DNA of 64,000 nucleotides from assembly GCA_036320915.1 (NCBI GenBank), contig JAXBDG010000009.1, positions 1,736,001 through 1,800,000 on the forward strand, read 5' to 3'. The notes beneath the pieces are model-generated. The model was not told the DNA's origin. It saw only the letters and a program-made list of their open reading frames with translations, and made no database searches. Positions 54,573 to 64,000 of this stretch are shown piece by piece (the first letter of the stretch is position 1; each line of letters begins with the position of its first letter). A program made the translations under genes and the position numbers. The DNA is from Linnemannia elongata (lineage: Eukaryota; Mortierellomycota; Mortierellomycetes; Mortierellales; Mortierellaceae).

Positions 54573-55471
54573 TCAACGATAACTGGTTCGACTCATGGAT
54601 GGAGAATTGCCCTTGCCTTTGGATTTTTGGCTCGCAAGGAAGGCAGCGACGGCATAGGTCAGTCCACTAGTGATCAGACACAATCCTCCTGTGTAATTGG
54701 GGGCGCGTAAGAAACAGGGGACCGACGCGATGATGTAGAATGTCGAGCGGATGGAGTGGGCTTTGAGGACCGTTGATGGTAAGAGGGACGATGGTGAGAG
54801 TATTTGGCTGGCGTGTGGTCCCCCTGTCGAGGACTGGTTGGAAGAGGGTTTCTGCTCGATGAAGTAGACTAGGATTCCTAGGACTCTATTATTCGGGGAG
54901 AGGGAAAACAAGGGTACTGTGTCAGTAGTGGTGACTGGATGAGACTGAGCCATATTAAAGACCTTTAAGAAATGGAAGAGATTGCTTGATGATGGTTGCT
55001 GCTTACATTGAGTAGGCTCCAGAGAGCCATTCGGGGAAGAAGAGACACAAGACGCCACCCGCAACCAGGACTATGATCAAGATAAAGGAGAAAAAATCAA
55101 TGTCGAATGTGGATGAAACGGGTCGGAGATTGTTGGGCGAAGCAAAAGTTTATCAAATTTTTTTTTTTCCTCCTGTTCGTGGATGGACAATAAAAAAGAT
55201 GGCCCTTACTGTAAACGGATGCCATGGCCTGGGATCGAGCCCATGCAGAGTACGCAGAGGATGGGGATTTAGGGGATCGTCGAGGTTTTGTTTGCGTCCT
55301 TCTTTGTTGTTGCTGCTGCTGCTCTGCTTGAGTCTGAGTTTGCTGCTGTTGAAGGTCTTGAAAGAATTGACTAGAGAACTGCTGCTGTTGTTTTTCGTTC
55401 TCCATTGCTGAGAATTCTGGAGATGTGTAGGCGACGCTTGACTTTATAAAGTCTCCTGTTGGTGAGTCCAT
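54573..55471 (-). CDS. p22phox (CYBA)/NoxD-like NADPH oxidase small membrane subunit
   Basis: Exons 55471-55210, 55070-55007 and 54885-54573 join in phase to 212 residues. Residues 1 to about 70 are a Gln-rich extension (two runs of Q and an RRTQTKPRRSPKSP stretch). The core then parallels human p22phox segment by segment: AWARSQAMAS (human MWANEQALAS), ILVAGGVL and FPEWLSGAYSIVLGILVYFI (human TQWYFGAYSIVAGVF), and IRSTFYIIASVPCFL (human VRAVLHLLLSVPAGF). It ends GGLCLITSGLTYAVAAFLA. Four hydrophobic segments are visible. The human proline-rich p47phox-binding tail is absent. In animals p22phox stabilises NOX; in ascomycetes a p22phox-like NoxD supports NoxA. Here that role is inferred from similarity. 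An alternative start is Met23. Confidence 0.75.
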
Positions 55472-55638
55472 AGTTGATGCTTCGTAGTTGGGAAGAGTGG
55501 GAGTGTTGGCGAAGAAGTGGAATGGAAGAGAAAAGATAAGAATGATAAGAAAGACAGAAAAAAAGTGTCTTGTTCGGAACTCCGTGTTGGTAGCACTTGC
55601 CAGTCCTTCCCTTCTCTTCTGACACTCATGGGCTCCTG

Positions 55639-55681
<43 letters not shown>

Positions 55682-55817
55682 AGGAGCTCCCACTCTGCAA
55701 GAGCCAGCACACAATTTTCGTCATATCCCACCTCCAAGAAACTCTCAATCCTCCAGAATTCAATGAAGCTCCTCGTGTGTTCAATTTCCTATTCGTGTTT
55801 TATTGAGTTCCTGTTCC
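55472..55817. promoter_or_regulatory. Promoter interval of the p22phox-like gene
   Basis: 346 bp between the TRS20 stop and the p22phox-like ATG on the same strand. It contains the A40 tract (55639-55678). Confidence 0.45.
55639..55678. repeat. A40 homopolymer
   Basis: The longest single-base run in the window. It lies between TRS20 and the p22phox-like gene. Confidence 0.97.
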
Positions 55818-56810
55818 TCAAAGGTATCGTTTGGCGCTCAGCCTGACTTTTGTATCGAATGCTGCAGAACTGATGATCGAATTAGGTTCATAGAACGGGT
55901 TCAACAACGTCTATCAAGGCACAACGGAAAACACAACAGTAATATGATGAACTTGTTAGCTGTCCATCCTCAAGTGCTTTTAGCCAGCATTTCGTTGACC
56001 AGGAAGAACTACACTCACCTTGATGTACAACTCGTAGCAATCATTGAAAAAGTTGCGAATTGCGTCTTCGCTCTTGGCGTCGTGCAGGAGCAGCAATTTG
56101 ATGTTTCCTGCCGTCAGGTATGCAGAAATGAACCGCTCGTTGAATTTGTCGATTGCCTTCAGATACCTAAAAGTACAAATCAGAAAAGGTCGAGATCCGT
56201 GGTCAGTTCCTGTATGTCGACTCCCATGGATCTCTTAGTTCTCGCTAATACGCCTGACGTATCAAACACACAGGCCATTTGGCGTTCCAGTTTTGCCACT
56301 GTACAAAATGAATGCCTTGGAGAGTCCTTACATTTGATTGGTGCTCCATTGAATATCCTCGACCATGTCCAGTGCTGAGTGTGCGATGAATTGGTTCAAG
56401 TGACGGAACTCTTCTTTCTATTTCATAAGATGAATAGGGCATTGGTGAGTGAGTTAGCACTTGTAATTAACTTTGAAGTTGGAGACGGCTCTAACGATGT
56501 CCTGTAAATTGAGTCCACTTAAATAGAGCTCTCGGTCGCCTCATAAATATACCAATACGCTTCCTTCACCACAGAGTGAAAGCTCCTCTGTTCCCGGCGA
56601 CAAGCCCCTCGCTCGTACCTTGGCTTCGGGTATGGTGGCTCCTCCTGAAGATGACCGGGCAGTGTTGACAGCGGGGAACTCTGCCTCGTAGATGGGGTTG
56701 TCCTTTGTGCCAATCATGACAAAGTAACACGTTGGTGTGTTGCCATAACCCAATGGTCCTGAGCCGATGCCTGAGCCGCCGCTGCTGGATGAAGAGTGGG
56801 TCGCGTTCAT
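55818..56810 (-). CDS. TRS20: TRAPP complex subunit Trs20/sedlin (TRAPPC2)
   Basis: Exons 56810-56619, 56417-56332, 56166-56019 and 55910-55818 join in phase to 172 residues. The N-terminus [18 protein letters not shown] is the sedlin signature, preceded by a Ser/Gly leader and followed by a Ser/Ala linker. Then come [60 protein letters not shown] and [13 protein letters not shown], with NPFYEPNS at the end: a longin-fold TRAPP subunit. A possible extra 30-nt in-frame exon ([10 protein letters not shown], 56521-56492) lies in the first intron with a good acceptor but an unusual GTTAAT donor. Trs20 is an adaptor subunit of the Rab GEF complexes acting in ER-Golgi traffic and autophagy. It is divergent from RNASEH2B. 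Confidence 0.94.
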
Positions 56811-57125
56811 TGTATCCTTTTGAGTCTTGAGTATGATGAGAGTGAGAGAGTTGGGAGACCGTTCTCTTTACTGGTCGCAGCAATGGCAAAAGGATGGGAA
56901 CAGTCACTTGACCCCTTAACTGTGCCTCTATAGAGCAACCAATTCGCGTATTTTGAAAGGAGGACAACTTCGACATCAACCGTTGTCTTTTTGCTTCTGT
57001 TTCCATTGCCCATTCAATTTTCAGGAACACCTCGACAAGGCCGACAAGGACATACCCAGGAGTCAAGAGCAACAGCAAAAACAACCCCATTCACTATTCT
57101 ATATAATACTTTTTTGCACCCCACA
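56811..57125. promoter_or_regulatory. Divergent promoter region, TRS20 (-) / RNASEH2B (+)
   Basis: 315 bp between two divergent start codons. No TATA box or other clear element is visible. Confidence 0.5.
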
Positions 57126-58659
57126 ATGGCGACTCCCGACCAACAAAGGATCTGCATCGGTCCCAAGGGTAAAAAAATGAACAACAATATAAAAATATTT
57201 TGTTGCCACCAATATTTTTTCTCAATGCTCTCACGGTACAAGGACAAAAGAGATCGCCTGTTAGACTACCGGTTCTCGTGCTCATCGACAACTTTTGATT
57301 CGGCTATCTTTATGGACATTCTTAGTGCCAGCACATGCCGACAACCCTATCTCTATGCTCCTTCCTTGCCCAAGCTCAGGTACAGTACCACCTCTCCTAT
57401 TTCTTGATCCGTTTCAAGCCACTTAATCCTTCTCAACCAATTCATACTACTCCAGCCAACTAACTTCGTTCTTTTCCTCGCTTACTGAATAGGGCTTCCT
57501 GCAAGATATGTGATTCAGGATGGCAGGCTGTACGAGATGCAGATGGTCGATTCAGAAGGCCTTCGGTCCTGGTTCGTCGGCGACACCATTCAATCAGGTT
57601 CGTTACAGGGCAGTGTGAAGAGCTCCAACCTCAGCCCTACCAACCCCTCAAGGATGCGGAACAAACTAATTCTAACACCATTCTTGCTCACCACTCACCT
57701 AGACGGAGCATTATATCTGATCACACCATACGACCCAGTATTCATGCTGATCCCAATCCTGGACGCCATGCGCCAAAAGACCGCCGACAACGAGGGCAAG
57801 TTCCTGCTGCTTGAGGGGATCTTTGGGAGCTGCAGTGATCAATACCCCTCCATGCGTCACTTGGCAGATCTGAAGAACATTGACAAGTATCTGGCCCTTA
57901 TCTGTGATGTCCGCGTTGCGGCCATGAAGACTTATCGGTTGGATGATGAGAAGGTTATGGGATGGCTCAAGAAGAAAGTTGAGATTTTTGTGAGCAAGTT
58001 TGGATCCATCCCTGCACTCGTTGATTCGATCGCGTATACGGAATCCCTGCCTGAAGTGTGCCGCACAGGCAAGTTACCGTTTTCTTTTGCCACTGGCGGT
58101 AGATTCCTGTGGACTGCAGAAACGCAAGACTAACGAGTCTGAAACTCTGAATATGTGATGACATGTAATAGAGGCGATTACCCAGTCGGCTTTGAAAATA
58201 ATCTCAGCTAACCTTTCTGACAGATGGGCGACAAAACTGACTGACAACTACCAGTAAGTTCTCAACCATGTCGTATTTTTCCTATCTTTATCGAAGGCAA
58301 TTGCGGATCGCGGTAATAACAAATTTTCTCTTTGTTCACAATGCTATAGATTCCCAGAGCTGGACAAATTGGAGAGCAGGACACAGTTGCCCAGCATTTC
58401 AGACTATGGAAAACGTTCAGGAATGGATCTTGATGACGAACCCAGGGCCAAGGAAGTCAAGGTATCATTTATAATAGTCATTGTTCGCAGAACCCTTTTG
58501 TCAAGTTCATTAACATCCCCCAGCTGATCATTTTCTCGTTCTTTACATTCAATACTCTTCTTCTAGAAACCAAAAATGTCGGTTGGACAGAGAAAGCTGG
58601 CCAAGGCTAGTACTGCAGGCATGAAACCCATGACCAGCTTCTTTGCTAAGAAGACATAG
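57126..58659 (+). CDS. RNASEH2B: Ribonuclease H2 subunit B
   Basis: Exons 57126-57168, 57326-57379, 57493-57597, 57703-58068, 58172-58253, 58350-58461 and 58567-58659 join in phase to 284 residues. Family features are GLPARYVIQDGRLYEMQMVD, SWFVGDTIQSDGALYLITPY, DPVFMLIPILDAM, then the helical region with KVMGWLKKKVEIFVSKFGSI. The C-terminus has GMKPMTSFFAKKT, which resembles the PCNA-interacting peptide (human SIDTFFGVK). RNase H2 removes ribonucleotides from DNA and RNA:DNA hybrids; subunit B, with C, supports catalytic subunit A and PCNA contact. Intron 4 has a GC donor (ACAG|GCAAGT). Intron 3 (57598-57702) is 105 bp with no in-frame stop and a weak GTTCGT donor, so retention is possible. 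The gene converges with the CHK2-like kinase (157 bp). Confidence 0.9.
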
Positions 58660-58816
58660 ATCCATAACATAATGAAAAATGCGTTTGATTTATTGAAAAG
58701 AGAAGAAATGTACAACGACACACAGAGAGAGAGAGAGAGATAAAAAAGGTAATACAAGAAAACATATATGTACGAGTGATGTTCCTGATGCATCCAGTGC
58801 CATGCAAGTGCGTATT

Positions 58817-61729
<2,913 letters not shown>

Positions 61730-63769
61730 TATGGTATTTGGGGGTTTTCGCTGTGGATGCAAGGACGATGTCGGTTGCTTTTATGTTTGCCGTGTGGGAG
61801 TTATTTGCTCTGCGTGTGTGTGCTGTCCGATTTTGTTTGGGTTGTGATGGTAGCGAGTGAAGCTAATGAGTCGATCCTGAGGAGAGGAGAGGTCGTCAGG
61901 ACGAATAAGGATGAGGATGATCAGAGAGAAACGGAAAAAGGAGTAGAAAAAAGTGGGAAGAGAAGAGGAACTGTCTCCTTTTTTATGCGAATAATATGAG
62001 AGAAACGGCGGGCGAATCGAAAGGGGGATACAGGGTAGGGGTGTGAGTGAGTGAGTGAGAGTGAGGAGGTAGAAAGACGAAGCAGAAGAAGAGAGGGGAA
62101 ACGAACAAATGCTCTCTTTTTAAGACGGGGTGGATGGACACGGTGCACTCGCTCGCTCACCGATCCAATTGACCGACTGACTAACTGACTGACACACAAA
62201 CAATAAAAAAACACGGCAAGGGCAAGGGCGGGAAAAAGGAAACGAGAGAGCGCAATGCAATTGACAGGGTCAATGGATCTTACCCTTTGTGCGCATTATG
62301 CCAATGCACCAACAGGGTTCAATTGCCTAACCCTACCCTACCTCGACTTGACTTGACTTGATACTGACATTCTCACTGGATTGTTCACGGGAAGAACATA
62401 CTGTGAAATCCCCTCACTTTGTGGTCTCCTTTTGCAGTTTAGGTTTTGGTTTGGTGGCAAACACCCCTGCGTCCAGCTCGTTTGCCGTCTTGCCATCCAA
62501 ACGAAGGAGGACCCACATCCTCTTCCGGAATGGGAATCAAGTTCGCCCCTTTGAATGCCCCCTCTTTTTTTCAATCTCTTTTGTTGAATTGACCCACACT
62601 CGACTTGATCAATTGTTCACTCCTCAGTCCTCACGGACCACCTCATCAATGTTTGTTGTTGTCAACTTGTCACCGTCAATCCCTTTTATGGTCAATTGGC
62701 CATAGCACACTGGGACGAGACTCTCTCCGCTCCAATATATCCTCCTCTTCTCTTCTTTATTCCTTTCTACTCTTATATACTGACTTCTTTGCTTAGCTTA
62801 TTATGACTGACGATCGATTTTGATTGTTGATCAAAAAATACATCCGATGCCTCAGTGAGACTAACAAAGTGATCAGTGATGGTGCCTGGATGCCTCTCTC
62901 CTCTTCTTCTCTCTCACTTTCAATGATGCGATGGCGTATACCATCACTATTCATCCCCTCTTTCACTGTTACAGTATTAATCGACGCGAGAGATTCAATC
63001 CATGAGTGCGCTGTATGTTGGTTTTGAGTGATATTGATATGCAGCGAGAAAAAATGTGAAAATGTGAACTATTATCATCAATCATCTGGAACAGAAGCCT
63101 CTTCTTTGTTATTTTGAACGCGTCCCGCGATAATCAAAAGAACACCACGTTTAATGGGGTTCTCTTTTTTCCATATTGACTGAAGGAAATCTAATATCTT
63201 TTGTGCACTGCAGTAGAAGGGGATAAGATCAAGGGACGGATTCTCCTTCACCCTTAACATCCAAGGTATCAGATACATCAGAATACTCAATCCTGTCCTG
63301 TACCTTCTTGCATAGGATACATATATTACATATTCCATTGCCACTTCCCTTCTTCCAAATGCCATCGCCATCGCCATTGCCACTGCAATACCAAGGTACC
63401 CAGGTAGGATATTGAACAACTATAGTGACATTATTCGCGCACAATCACCGTCTGAGATCGTACCCAGAACTTTGGTTCCATTGCCCACTTGGATCCATCC
63501 CAACCTGGTTTCTGACGCCTACTCGGATCCATTTAAATAGTGGGCTCAACTCTCACTTCCACACTCTCATCTATCATAAAACCTACCCTCTAGTCACCAT
63601 TTGTCTCTTCTCTTTCTTTTGGCTTCCCAGCAACCTCATCGCCCCCCTTCCAACATACCATCCTGAACGAAATAACCACGACACGATCACTTCTTTTTTT
63701 TTACGCCTCCAACTCACAATTTTTTTTCATTCTGACGCTTAACGAATTCTCTTACACCTATTGAACATA
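61730..63769. other. Intergenic region upstream of the CHK2-like gene and the last secreted-protein gene
   Basis: 2.0 kb with two divergent promoters. The part near 61.9-62.1 kb is purine-rich on the plus strand (leader-like for the minus gene). A TATA-like ATTTAAATAG is at 63531-63540. Open minus-strand frames at 63078-63444 are short and match nothing I know. Confidence 0.45.
63531..63540 (+). promoter_or_regulatory. TATA-like element of the 63.8-kb secreted protein gene
   Basis: ATTTAAATAG about 230 bp upstream of the ATG at 63770, followed by a C/T-rich leader. Plausible but distant, so low confidence. Confidence 0.35.
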
Positions 63770-64000
63770 ATGTACTCTCGATTCTTCTCTCAGCCCCTTG
63801 CCGCGATTGCGCTCAGCCTTGGCCTCTTGGTACAAAGCATCCATGCCGACTCGCTCGAGTTTGCATCCCCGAGTCCCAACACCAAAATAGCCGCGGGTGA
63901 TACCGTTCCCGTCACTTACAAGGTTCACCACAACGGCATGGCCAAGCTCCTGTGGGCCAAGGTGCATCTCATGACTGAGGATGGATACGATGCAGGCATG
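63770..64000 (+). CDS. Secreted protein, 5' part (runs off the window)
   Basis: 77 codons with the frame open to the window end. The N-terminus is a signal peptide (MYSRFFSQPLAAIALSLGLL then VQSIHA, likely cleavage before DSLEF). The mature start SLEFASPSPNTKIAAGDTVP and VTYKVHHNGMAKLLWAKVHL looks like a beta-sandwich opening of the kind found in small fungal surface proteins: a Ser/Pro-rich strand, then a G-D-T-V-P-V-T-Y strand. I do not assign a family. Introns downstream cannot be judged. Confidence 0.75.
   Translation, partial: MYSRFFSQPLAAIALSLGLLVQSIHADSLEFASPSPNTKIAAGDTVPVTYKVHHNGMAKLLWAKVHLMTEDGYDAGM

Noticed and set aside
63078..63444. Minus-strand frames of 113 and 71 codons
   Set aside because: They overlap in different frames, match no family, have no clear splice partners, and sit in a promoter region.

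Overview
The window is nuclear DNA of a filamentous fungus. Evidence read from the sequence: short GT-AG introns of about 50-120 bp (some up to about 760 bp), polyadenylation-type AATAAA signals, pyrimidine-rich leaders before start codons, and many microsatellites and long A/T homopolymers in non-coding DNA. The protein set is human-like (three-subunit-type DPM synthase, NEDD8 and SUMO E1 subunits, MCT-1, a SNAPc-type Myb protein, CHK2, a p22phox-like protein) and sits beside a fungal Zn2Cys6 regulator. This fits an early-diverging fungus, most likely Mucoromycota and perhaps Mortierella-like; that placement is inference.

Layout. 0-8.2 kb: ERV46 (5' part only, minus), MCT-1/TMA20 (plus), a SNAPC4-like multi-Myb protein (minus), and a Golgi O-fucosyltransferase-family protein (minus). 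8.2-22.9 kb: a gene-poor, repeat-rich stretch holding one glycine-rich secreted protein gene with a TATA box and one doubtful Ser/Asp-rich exon. 22.9-27 kb: a very long Q/S/P-rich Zn2Cys6 plus AT-hook regulator. 27.2-34.4 kb: a dense housekeeping block with a DEAD-box helicase, the tRNA-splicing endonuclease subunit SEN15, DPM3, DPM2 and the complex I subunit NDUFB10. 34.7-45.8 kb: a 1,212-residue two-pass membrane protein of unknown family, a zinc CDF transporter, and an SH3-SH3-ankyrin protein. 48.7-54.4 kb: three plus-strand genes about 185 bp apart, namely LisH-WD40, UBA3 (NEDD8 E1) and SAE1/AOS1 (SUMO E1). 54.6-61.7 kb: a p22phox-like NADPH oxidase partner, TRS20/sedlin, RNASEH2B, and a CHK2-type FHA kinase. 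63.8 kb to the end: the 5' part of a secreted protein gene.

Gene relations. DPM2 and DPM3, the two small membrane subunits of dolichol-phosphate-mannose synthase, lie tail to tail. Their product feeds N-glycosylation, GPI anchors and O-mannosylation; ERV46, TRS20 and the fucosyltransferase belong to the same secretory route. UBA3 and SAE1 are catalytic/partner subunits of two different ubiquitin-like E1 enzymes in direct tandem. RNASEH2B and the CHK2 kinase, both genome-integrity genes, are convergent neighbours. Exon models were built by hand, requiring GT/GC-AG boundaries, matching codon phase and continuity with the known family. One splice junction (NDUFB10) does not resolve, and the N-terminus of the Zn2Cys6 gene is not settled.
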